From positions 744,001 through 808,000 of the forward strand of contig NZ_JAHWXK010000001.1 of the NCBI RefSeq assembly GCF_023091155.1: a DNA stretch of 64,000 bases. The letters are read 5' to 3'. The position numbers were made by a program, and so were the translations under genes. A model generated the notes under the pieces. The model ran no database searches, was not told the origin of the DNA, and was given only the letters and a program-made list of their open reading frames with translations. This DNA is from Microbacterium sufflavum. GTDB taxonomy: Bacteria > Actinomycetota > Actinomycetes > Actinomycetales > Microbacteriaceae. Numbering within the stretch: the stretch's first letter is position 1; each line of letters begins with the position of its first letter. Below are positions 33,553 to 40,708 of this stretch, piece after piece.

Positions 33553-34032
33553 ATGATGATCGCGTCGTTCTCGTCCGCGCCCGCGGAGGCGGCTGATGCA
33601 CAGAGCGCATCGACCGGAGCACGGATCGGGGCACTTCTGTGGGGAGCAACGGCGACCGGACTGTTCGTGCTACTGGGGCACGAGAGCAGCATGTGGTGGA
33701 TCGGGCTTCCCGTCTACGCATTCGTCGCCGCCGCGCTCGTGCGTTCCGCCTGGCTCGGCGTCTGGGTCTCGCCTGGAGCGGTGAAGGTGGTCTCCTGGTT
33801 CCGTACGCAGCGCTTCAGGGCCGGCGAGGTGTCGGCTGTGGAGCTGGTCCCCTACTTCGGCATGGGCGGTGCCTCCGTCGGATGGCTGCCTGTCGTCGGG
33901 TCCGTCCGGATGATTGAGGTCGAGATGACGAGCGGTCGGCGCGTGTGGCTACCCTCGACCATCGGCAGGCGGAACGGCGTCCTCCGGCTCGCGAGGACGA
34001 TGCGCGCGGCGCTGGGCCTGAGTATCCATTGA
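33553..34032 (+). CDS. Membrane-anchored PH-like domain protein, 159 aa
   Basis: Two transmembrane helices (IGALLWGATATGLFVLLG and MWWIGLPVYAFVAAALVRSAWL) precede a compact beta-rich domain (VWVSPGAVKVVSWFRTQRF through RRVWLPSTIGRR). This layout recalls small bacterial PH-domain membrane proteins, but that is a resemblance only. The frame is open from GTG 33421, and its upstream part encodes the displaced end of the TPR protein. I place the start at ATG 33553. If the upstream frameshift is a sequence error, the two would form one 420-residue protein. Confidence 0.55.
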   Translation: MMIASFSSAPAEAADAQSASTGARIGALLWGATATGLFVLLGHESSMWWIGLPVYAFVAAALVRSAWLGVWVSPGAVKVVSWFRTQRFRAGEVSAVELVPYFGMGGASVGWLPVVGSVRMIEVEMTSGRRVWLPSTIGRRNGVLRLARTMRAALGLSIH

Positions 34033-34075
34033 CCTCAGCGGTGTGCCGGCGACGAACACCCCGGGGCGGGAAGGA

Positions 34076-34555
34076 ATGCGTGCTTCTCCCTCCCGGAAGC
34101 CCGCAGGCCGTTGCCACTGGTTGACCGACCTCACGGTCGGGAATGATGGGGTCGTGGAGACAACCACCCTCGACGACGTCGACGAGCCCGTCCTCGACCT
34201 TCATACGGCGCGCGTCAACGCCGGCGTCTTCGAGGTGGCGGGCTGCGCGGATCTTCAGGGCGGACGACTTCTCTACGAAGCGAGGAAGACCGGCGGACGC
34301 AAATTCCCCTCGTTTCGGAGGGCGAGCTGGGAGCGATTTCCCTTCACCGTGACGATCACCGGCGCCAGCCACTTCCACGTCCACGATCCGGAGGGACTCG
34401 GCACGATCGTGCTGGACCGCGTGACGCAGCATCCGGGCTCCGTCATCCTGCGCGGTGTGATTCCGGGCGAGATTCACATCGCGAAGACGGAATCCTCGGC
34501 GCCGGTGCTCACCATCGATCGAATGATCAGGCCGGACGAATGTCCACGCTCCTGA
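34076..34555 (+). CDS. Uncharacterised beta-rich protein, 159 aa
   Basis: A soluble protein of unknown function. It has short alternating strands (VLDLHTARVNAGVFEVAGC, FPFTVTITGASHFHVHD, GTIVLDRVTQHPGSVILRGV) without helices long enough for a membrane. I do not recognise the fold. The start is uncertain: ATG 34076 has AAGG directly before it, GTG 34043 lies upstream, and GTG 34154 would remove an unlikely arginine/proline-rich beginning. Its end overlaps the next gene by 16 bases. Confidence 0.55.
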   Translation: MRASPSRKPAGRCHWLTDLTVGNDGVVETTTLDDVDEPVLDLHTARVNAGVFEVAGCADLQGGRLLYEARKTGGRKFPSFRRASWERFPFTVTITGASHFHVHDPEGLGTIVLDRVTQHPGSVILRGVIPGEIHIAKTESSAPVLTIDRMIRPDECPRS

Positions 34556-35055
34556 CGGTCGCCTTCCTGACAATGGGTGCGCTTCTGGTGGCCTCCGCTA
34601 CCGTCGTCGCAGTTCATCGCGAACGCGTGGGGCGGAATGTGATAGCCGCGGGCATGGCGGGGCGGCTCACACTGCCTGCATCCACCGTCGGTCTGGGCGT
34701 GAGCCTGATTCAGTTCCTCGTCGCGATCGGTTGCTTCGTTCTCGCCGTCTCTCTGCCTCGACGGCTGGGCGATGGCCGAGGTGAGGCATCACTCGTGCGT
34801 CTCGGGGAGATAGGGCCGCCGTGGGGTGAGGTACTGACCGTCGGCGTGGTCGCCGTCGGTCTCGCCACCTGCATCACTGGTGCACTCCTGTTGAGCCGAT
34901 GCTGGTCGCACCGTGCGACGTGGCACACCGATCGCGGCCTGTCAGGGCTGCCACGTCGCGACCGCCGCCTGCTCTACGGCGGGAGTGGCCTTCTCCTGAT
35001 CGGAACGGTGGCCTTCGTGGGCGGCGTGCTCTTTCTCTTCTCGGCCATCACATGA
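34540..35055 (+). CDS. Four-helix membrane protein, extended paralogue of the two-helix family (171 aa)
   Basis: Helix 1 (LLTVAFLTMGALLVASATVVAV) is followed by HRERVGRN, the position of the basic patch in the 80-90 residue paralogues. The last helix (YGGSGLLLIGTVAFVGGVLFLF) matches their glycine-spaced second helix. Two further helices (residues 50-67 and 94-118) lie between. It may therefore be a duplicated or expanded version. Function is unknown. It overlaps the preceding gene by 16 bases. Confidence 0.65.
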   Translation: MSTLLTVAFLTMGALLVASATVVAVHRERVGRNVIAAGMAGRLTLPASTVGLGVSLIQFLVAIGCFVLAVSLPRRLGDGRGEASLVRLGEIGPPWGEVLTVGVVAVGLATCITGALLLSRCWSHRATWHTDRGLSGLPRRDRRLLYGGSGLLLIGTVAFVGGVLFLFSAIT

Positions 35056-35089
35056 CCGACTGCCTCGCCGTCGTGAAAGGAAGGGAACC

Positions 35090-35674
35090 ATGCTGACCCT
35101 CGACTACCGGATACATCGGGACGCGAGCGCAGACGACGTGGCGTGGGATCGGATCGACGACGTGTCGCTGGGCTACTGGCGTTTCCTCGGTGACATCGTG
35201 CTCATGACGGACGACGCAGACCAAAGCATGCGGTGGGGCTGGTTGCCGATACTCGGCTTCGCGCTCCAGATGACGAACGCGGCCCACGTGATCCAGCGCG
35301 GTGAACCGCACACGCTGGAGATCCTCGGATCGGAGCGGTGCCTCCACTTCGCCCCGCGAGGCACTCGGATCGAGATCGTCGCCGACGACAGCGAACGGCC
35401 GGCCTTCGTCTCGGCACAGGAACTGGTCGAGGCATCGGATCAGATGCTCTCTCGACTACGCGCGGAAGTGGAGGGACGGCACCCGGGCCTCCTCACCAAC
35501 CGCCGCTACCGCGACCTGCTCTCGTTCGACCCGGAGTATCCGACGCGAGCGACAGAGGCGAACCACCGCGCCGCCGGCGGAGATGATGGCGTGCGTGGAG
35601 AATCACCCTCGACGAGGTCTCAGACCTGGCCCTCGGCAGGGACGGTGACATCGACCGATGGAAAGGCGATCTAG
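35090..35674 (+). CDS. Uncharacterised protein, possibly frameshifted near its end (194 aa)
   Basis: A soluble alpha/beta protein with VSLGYWRFLGDIVLMTDD and WGWLPILGFALQMTNAAHVIQRG, similar in feel to small immunity-type proteins. It has the best ribosome site in the island (AAAGGAAGGG before ATG 35090). The last 40 residues (from about GGDDGVRGESPST) are low-complexity. The +2 frame from 35587 reads WRAWRITLDEVSDLALGRDG without a start codon, which looks more like real protein. A frameshift near 35580 is therefore possible. Confidence 0.58.
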   Translation: MLTLDYRIHRDASADDVAWDRIDDVSLGYWRFLGDIVLMTDDADQSMRWGWLPILGFALQMTNAAHVIQRGEPHTLEILGSERCLHFAPRGTRIEIVADDSERPAFVSAQELVEASDQMLSRLRAEVEGRHPGLLTNRRYRDLLSFDPEYPTRATEANHRAAGGDDGVRGESPSTRSQTWPSAGTVTSTDGKAI

Positions 35675-35694
35675 GTGAAAGGACTCACCGTCGA

Positions 35695-35925
35695 ATGATC
35701 CTCGGCGTCGTTATCGGGCTCGTGATCGTGACGGTCGGAGCCGCACTTCTTCTCGCCAGGCACGCGTTCTTGCGGTTCGCCCTGCGGTGGTTCCGACGGT
35801 TCTACGGTCAGCCCGTGGCCGACACGTTCGAGCATCGCGGAGAGAAGGGGATCATCGTTGGCGGCGCCGGATTCATCGTGTTCGGGATCGTGCAGATCGT
35901 CGTCACCGTTGTCGGGCACTCCTAG
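35695..35925 (+). CDS. Two-helix membrane protein, paralogue 4 (76 aa)
   Basis: Helix 1 (ILGVVIGLVIVTVGAALLLA) runs into RHAFLRFALRWFRRFY, a loop of only about 15 residues, then helix 2 (GIIVGGAGFIVFGIVQIVVTVV). It closes the island. The frame is open upstream to 35587 but has no start codon there, so ATG 35695 is used; AAAGGA lies about 12 bases upstream. A strong terminator follows 18 bases after the stop. Confidence 0.68.
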   Translation: MILGVVIGLVIVTVGAALLLARHAFLRFALRWFRRFYGQPVADTFEHRGEKGIIVGGAGFIVFGIVQIVVTVVGHS

Positions 35926-35942
35926 CGATCACCGACACAACC

Positions 35943-35973
35943 GTGGGTGGGGGCGACGTCCGCCCCCACCCAC
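35943..35973. terminator. Bidirectional hairpin terminator
   Basis: A perfect 13-bp stem (GTGGGTGGGGGCG at 35943-35955 pairing with 35961-35973) with a five-base loop. It separates the rightward island from the leftward third ABC operon. Confidence 0.75.
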
Positions 35974-35986
35974 GCCCCTCCGGGGT

Positions 35987-37351
35987 TCAGCCCGCCGTGG
36001 CGTTCTCGTAGGCGCGCATCGCGGCGTCCTGCGCATCCTTCAACGCGTCCTCGGGAGACTTGTCGCCGAGCAGCGCCGCGGTGATGGCGTTGTTCAACTC
36101 GTTCTGGATCTCCTGCCCCGCGGGCGAGGAGCCGAACGACTTCCCGTAGTCCACGACGTCGTAGTACGTGGAGATCACCTGGTCGAAGCCCGCGTTGCCG
36201 CTCTCGGTCACGAACTTCTCGCGGATGGCCTGGTCGGCCGAGGGCGAGCCGGTGAACAGCCCGGTGTTGATGCCGCCCTCCTCCTCGATGGTCTTCGCCC
36301 GCGCGTCGCCCGCCGCCATCCACGCGTCGTCCGAGGTGAGGTTCACCATCCACGCGCACGCCGCCGCGGGGTTCTTCGCCCCGACGGGGATCACGAACGC
36401 CGTGCCGGACGCGACCGAGAACGGCTCCCCGTCGCTGTTGAGGAACGGCACCGCCTCCAACTGGATCTGGTCGGCGTAGGGGCTGAGCACGTTGGGGTAC
36501 CACTGGGCGTTCACCTGCGAGCCGACCTGCTGCGCCACGAACTGGTTCTGGTCGCCGAACGCGTCGAACGAGTCGGTGAAGCTCTTCACCGCCGCGAAGC
36601 CGCCCTGCGCGTCGGTGATCTGCTTGAGCATCTCGATGCCCGCGACGTTGCTCGGGTCGTCCAGGGTGGGGGCGCCGTCGGCGTCGTTGAGCTGACCGCC
36701 CATGCCGAGGATCCACAGCCCCGCCTGGCCGGTGGCGACCGGGTCGAAGCCGAGCCGCGACGGCACGCCGCCCGACTCCTGGTACATCTTCGCGATCGCT
36801 CCGAGCAGCACGTCGGGCTGCGAGGTGTCGATCTCCTCCGCGGTCACCCCGGCCTCGTCGAGCACGGCCTTGTTCAGCAGGATCGCCGGCGGCTGGTAGA
36901 ACTGCGGCACCGCCCACACCGCATCCTCGTAGGTCACGTCGTCGACCACGAACGGGTACCAGTGGTCGCGCGGCGTCACGTCCTGCGCGGCGAAGCACTC
37001 GTCGAGCGGCATGATGAGGTCTTGCGCGGCGTAGGTCGTGACGTAGCGGCGGTCCATCTGCACCACGTCGGGCACGTCACCGCTCGCGATGCGGGTGGTG
37101 AACTTCTGCGCGTCGAAGGCCGTCGCGTCGAGGTCGACCTTCACGTCGCTCAACTGCTCTGCCGCATAGTCCATGCGCGAGGTGCCGACGTCGTCGGCGT
37201 TCTCGAACCCCCACGCCTTCAGCGTGCCGCTCGGCTCCGCACCGAAGTCGGCGTCGGCGGCCTGGTCTCCCCCTCCTCCCCCGCCGCAGCCGGCGAGGAC
37301 GAGGACGGATGCGGCGGTGACCGCGGTGATTCCCCACATGCGTGTGCGCAT
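35987..37351 (-). CDS. Sugar ABC transporter substrate-binding lipoprotein, third system
   Basis: A 454-residue solute-binding protein. The signal segment ends VLAGC (Cys22), followed by a glycine run. The mature part carries the binding-protein pattern TLKAWGFENADD, VPDVVQMDRRYVTTYAAQDL and ASGTAFVIPVGAKNPAAACAWM. It is the last gene of a three-gene operon (permease, permease, binding protein). No glycosidase, isomerase or kinase accompanies it, so its sugar cannot be guessed. Convergent with the small-gene island across the terminator at 35943. Confidence 0.88.
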   Translation of the reverse strand: MRTRMWGITAVTAASVLVLAGCGGGGGGDQAADADFGAEPSGTLKAWGFENADDVGTSRMDYAAEQLSDVKVDLDATAFDAQKFTTRIASGDVPDVVQMDRRYVTTYAAQDLIMPLDECFAAQDVTPRDHWYPFVVDDVTYEDAVWAVPQFYQPPAILLNKAVLDEAGVTAEEIDTSQPDVLLGAIAKMYQESGGVPSRLGFDPVATGQAGLWILGMGGQLNDADGAPTLDDPSNVAGIEMLKQITDAQGGFAAVKSFTDSFDAFGDQNQFVAQQVGSQVNAQWYPNVLSPYADQIQLEAVPFLNSDGEPFSVASGTAFVIPVGAKNPAAACAWMVNLTSDDAWMAAGDARAKTIEEEGGINTGLFTGSPSADQAIREKFVTESGNAGFDQVISTYYDVVDYGKSFGSSPAGQEIQNELNNAITAALLGDKSPEDALKDAQDAAMRAYENATAG

Positions 37352-37381
37352 GACTGCTCCTTTTCGATCGGTGGTGCGTTG

Positions 37382-38335
37382 TCAGCCCTTGCGCCCCTGG
37401 GTGGCGACGCCCTCGATGAAGGAGCGCTGCCCGAAGGCGAAGAGGATGAGCATGGGCAGCGTCACCAGCAGCGAAGCGACCATGACGTACTGGTAGTCGC
37501 CGTGGCCTCCCGCTGTGGGGCTGTACTTGGTCATGGCGTAGGCGATGCCGAGCGGGGCGGTGAACTGGTCGACCGACCCGGCGTTGAGGTAGATGAGGGC
37601 GGCCTGCAGGTTGTTCCAGCTGGCCTGGAACTCGAACAGGAACACGATCACGAACGACGGGATCGACAGCGGCATCGCGATCCGCCAGAACAGCCCCCAC
37701 GCGCTCGCCCCGTCGAGCCGCGCCGCCTCGAACAGCTCCCGCGGCAGCCCGAGGAAGAACTGCCGCTGCAGGAAGATGTAGAACGCCGACCCGAACAGGT
37801 TCATGCCCCACAGCGGCACCCACGTGCCCAGCAGCCCGGTCTCCTTCCAGATCAGGTAGATCGGGATCATGGTCACCGCGCCGGGCAGCATCATGGTCGC
37901 GAGCACGAGGCCGAACAGCAGGCCGCGGCCGGGGAAGCGGAAGTACGCGAAGCCGAACGCCACGATCGAGCTGGAGATCGCCACGGTCCCCGCGGCCAGC
38001 AGGGCGATGGCGATGCTGTTGCCCATCCAGCTCAGCAGCGGCAGCTGGTTCCACACCTCGACGTAGTTCTCCGGCACGAACGTCTTCGGGATGAGGGCGT
38101 TGTCGAACACCTCGCCGCGCGGCTTGAGGCTCGCCGCGATCAGCCACACGAACGGGTAGAGGAACAGCAACCCGAACAGCACGAGGATCACGTTCAGCAC
38201 GATGCGGCCGGCGAGGCTCTTCGGCTGGTGGAGCCGGCGGCGCCAGCGCCCGCGCGTGGGGACCGTGGTGGTGAACGTGCCGGGGCTCTTCTCCCGCTCG
38301 ACCTCGACGGGTTCCGGGCGCAGTGTCTGCGACAT
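37382..38335 (-). CDS. ABC sugar permease, second subunit, third system
   Basis: A 317-residue MalG-type membrane protein with six helices, the docking loop RELFEAARLDGASAWGLFWRI, and the ending EGVATQGRKG. A polar basic N-terminus of about 45 residues comes before the first helix. Its ATG shares one base with the stop of the upstream permease (TGATG), so the two are coupled. Confidence 0.9.
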   Translation of the reverse strand: MSQTLRPEPVEVEREKSPGTFTTTVPTRGRWRRRLHQPKSLAGRIVLNVILVLFGLLFLYPFVWLIAASLKPRGEVFDNALIPKTFVPENYVEVWNQLPLLSWMGNSIAIALLAAGTVAISSSIVAFGFAYFRFPGRGLLFGLVLATMMLPGAVTMIPIYLIWKETGLLGTWVPLWGMNLFGSAFYIFLQRQFFLGLPRELFEAARLDGASAWGLFWRIAMPLSIPSFVIVFLFEFQASWNNLQAALIYLNAGSVDQFTAPLGIAYAMTKYSPTAGGHGDYQYVMVASLLVTLPMLILFAFGQRSFIEGVATQGRKG

Positions 38336-39255
38336 CAGCGGTCTCCCTCGTAGTAGACGAAGCGGTTGCCGACCTTCACCTGGATCAGGGTGATCAGCAT
38401 GATGATCACGAACAGCAGCCACGCCATCGCCGCCGCGAATCCGAAGTTGAACTGCCGGAACGCCTGCTGGAACAGGTAGATGGCGTAGAACAGCGACGCC
38501 TCCGGCGAGGAGTTGCTCTGGTCGCGCCAGAACAGCAGGTACGCCTGGTCGAAGATCTGGAACGCGGCGATCGACAGCACGATCACGTTGAAGAACATCG
38601 CCCCGGAGATCATCGGCAGGGTGATCGAGAAGAACTTGCGGACGGGCCCCGCGCCGTCGAGCGACGCCACCTCGTACAGCTCGACGGGCACGTTCTTCAG
38701 CGCCGCGAGGAAGATCACCATCGTCCCCGCGACCGTCCACAGCGTCATCATCACGATGCTCGGCTTCACCCACGCCGGGTCGACGAGCCACTGCGGCCCC
38801 TCGATGCCGAACAGCCGGAGGAACTGGTTCACCGCGCCGGAGTTGCCGTTGAGCAGCAGGAAGAACACCGCCGCCGTCGCGACCGCCGGGGTCATCTTCG
38901 GCAGGTAGTACAGCACCCGGAAGAACCCGGCGCCCCGGCCGACCCGGTTGAGCAGCATCGCCAGCACCAGCGCGAACACGATCTCCAGCGGCACGGCCAT
39001 CACCACGTAGAAGAGGGTGTTCGCGAGCGAGACCCCCACCCGCGGGTCGTCGAACAGGTTGGCGTAGTTGTCGATGCCGATCGGGCGGGCGGTGTTCGTG
39101 GCCAGGTTGTAGCTGCTGAACGAGATGTAGAGGCTGTAGATCATCGCGCCGGCCGTGAACACCAGGAACCCGATGATCCAGGGCGAGATGAACAGGTAAC
39201 CCGCGAGGGCCTCGCGGCGGTTGTAGCGATCGCGCGTGCGTGGCGTCCGTGCCAT
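38335..39255 (-). CDS. ABC sugar permease, first subunit, third system
   Basis: A 306-residue MalF-type membrane protein. The first helix (GYLFISPWIIGFLVFTAGAM) follows a basic start, and the EAA-type loop reads ELYEVASLDGAGPVRKFFSI. I chose the ATG at 39255 because GGAAGGAGCGG lies just upstream and the sequence upstream of MARTPRTRDRYN is not conserved-looking. It is the first gene of the operon. Two operator-like repeats stand about 170-200 bases upstream. Confidence 0.9.
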   Translation of the reverse strand: MARTPRTRDRYNRREALAGYLFISPWIIGFLVFTAGAMIYSLYISFSSYNLATNTARPIGIDNYANLFDDPRVGVSLANTLFYVVMAVPLEIVFALVLAMLLNRVGRGAGFFRVLYYLPKMTPAVATAAVFFLLLNGNSGAVNQFLRLFGIEGPQWLVDPAWVKPSIVMMTLWTVAGTMVIFLAALKNVPVELYEVASLDGAGPVRKFFSITLPMISGAMFFNVIVLSIAAFQIFDQAYLLFWRDQSNSSPEASLFYAIYLFQQAFRQFNFGFAAAMAWLLFVIIMLITLIQVKVGNRFVYYEGDR

Positions 39256-39421
39256 CCACCCGCTCCTTCCCTGCGATGATCCGGCGTACGGGGGCACGCC
39301 GGAGAGACCGTGGTGCCCGGGCTGCGGGGCACGCGCGATGCCGGATCGGGGCCGCCCGTGCTGCGCGACGGGGGGAGGCGCAGTCAGCGGTCCGAGCCTT
39401 GAATCGGACAGTAGGACCGGA

Positions 39422-39458
39422 GAAGCGTTTCGCCACGGGGCTTGCGCAGAACCGTTTC
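39422..39458 (-). promoter_or_regulatory. Tandem GAANCGTTTC operator-like sites
   Basis: GAAGCGTTTC (39422-39431) and GAACCGTTTC (39449-39458) are near-palindromes 27 bases apart, in the 296-base region between the third ABC operon and the SpoIIE gene. They resemble LacI-family operators but differ from the two other operator types in the window, and no matching regulator is encoded here. Confidence 0.5.
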
Positions 39459-39550
39459 CTGTGGTTCACCTGGACGCGCCTTCGACGGCCGCACCACGCC
39501 GCCGATATTCCGCCTAGGATGACCGGAAGTGACCGTAGGAGGGGCGGGCG

Positions 39551-40708
39551 ATGTTCGACGAGCGACGGCGCCAGGCAGCGCTCGAGGAACTGGGGATCCT
39601 TGACACACCACCGGACGAGCGAGTGGACCGGGTGGCGCGACTGGCGAAAGAGATGTTCGGGGTACCGATGGTCAGCGTCTCGCTGATCGACCGGGACCGG
39701 CAATGGCGCAAGGCGCAGATCGGCCTCGGGGGGAACGAGGCCCCGCGCGAGGACTCGTTCTGCGACTACACCGTGTCGCAGGATCGAACGGTGGTGGTGG
39801 AAGACGCGAGCGCCACCGACCTGTTCGCCGAGAACCCGTTCGTCACGGGCGACCCGCACCTGCGGTTCTACGCCGGGCACCCGCTGCACGCCCCGGGCGG
39901 AGAGCCCATCGGCACCCTGTGCGTGCTCGACACCGAGCCGCACGTGCTCACCGACTCGCAGCAGGATCTGCTCCGCGACCTCGCGTTCTGGGTGCAGACG
40001 GAGCTCGCGCAGGACGCCGACATCGACCACGCCGCGGTCGTGCAGCAGGCGTTGCGGCCCCGCGTACTGCCCGAGGTCGAGGGCTACACGATCGCGGCCG
40101 GCGCGGCCCCGCGGGGCATGCTCGCCGGCGACTACTTCGACTTCTCGCGGCACGGCGACGCCCTGCGCGTGACCCTGGCCGATGCGATGGGCAAGGGCAC
40201 CGGTCCCGCGCTCGTGGCGGCCACGGTGCGCGCGTCGTTGCGCACGGCCCCGGAGCGTCCGCTCACCACGGCCGTCGCCGACGTCGACCGGCTCCTGGAG
40301 GACGACCTCGCCGACACCTCGATGTTCGTCACCGCGGTGGTCGCCGAGCTGCAGCCCTCGACCGGTGAGCTGCAGGTGATCGATGCGGGGCACAGTCTCG
40401 CGTTCGTGATCCGCGCCGACCGCTCCTGGACCCCGCTGCGCTCCACCAACCTGCCGCTGGGCATGGGCATGGGCGTCGCCGACCCGCGGGAGCCGATCAC
40501 GACGACGCTGGAGGCGGGCGACACCTTCATCTGCTGCAGCGACGGCCTGCTCGACGTGCTCGACGAGGACGACCCCTTCGCACACGTCGACCGCGTGCTC
40601 GCCGCACTCGGCCCCGACGGCGCGGTGCAGGAGGCGCTGCGGCTGGCGAACTCGGACGAGCGCGCCACCGACGACATCACCGTCGTGGTGGTGCGGAGGG
40701 ACTCGTGA
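39551..40708 (+). CDS. GAF-SpoIIE (PP2C-type) serine phosphatase, RsbU/P-like
   Basis: A 385-residue cytoplasmic protein. A GAF domain covers residues 15-150 (KEMFGVPMVSVSLIDRDRQW; FYAGHPLHAPGGEPIGTLCVLD). It is followed by a SpoIIE/PP2C phosphatase domain with GDYFDFSRHGDALRVTLADAMGKGTGPAL, AGHSLAFVI and CCSDGLLDVLDEDDPF, including the metal-binding aspartates. Such enzymes dephosphorylate STAS anti-anti-sigma proteins; one lies two genes downstream. The GAF domain probably senses a small molecule or redox state. It has a TAGGAT -10 box (39515-39520) and AGGAGG eight bases before the ATG. It heads the four-gene operon to 43403. Confidence 0.88.
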   Translation: MFDERRRQAALEELGILDTPPDERVDRVARLAKEMFGVPMVSVSLIDRDRQWRKAQIGLGGNEAPREDSFCDYTVSQDRTVVVEDASATDLFAENPFVTGDPHLRFYAGHPLHAPGGEPIGTLCVLDTEPHVLTDSQQDLLRDLAFWVQTELAQDADIDHAAVVQQALRPRVLPEVEGYTIAAGAAPRGMLAGDYFDFSRHGDALRVTLADAMGKGTGPALVAATVRASLRTAPERPLTTAVADVDRLLEDDLADTSMFVTAVVAELQPSTGELQVIDAGHSLAFVIRADRSWTPLRSTNLPLGMGMGVADPREPITTTLEAGDTFICCSDGLLDVLDEDDPFAHVDRVLAALGPDGAVQEALRLANSDERATDDITVVVVRRDS

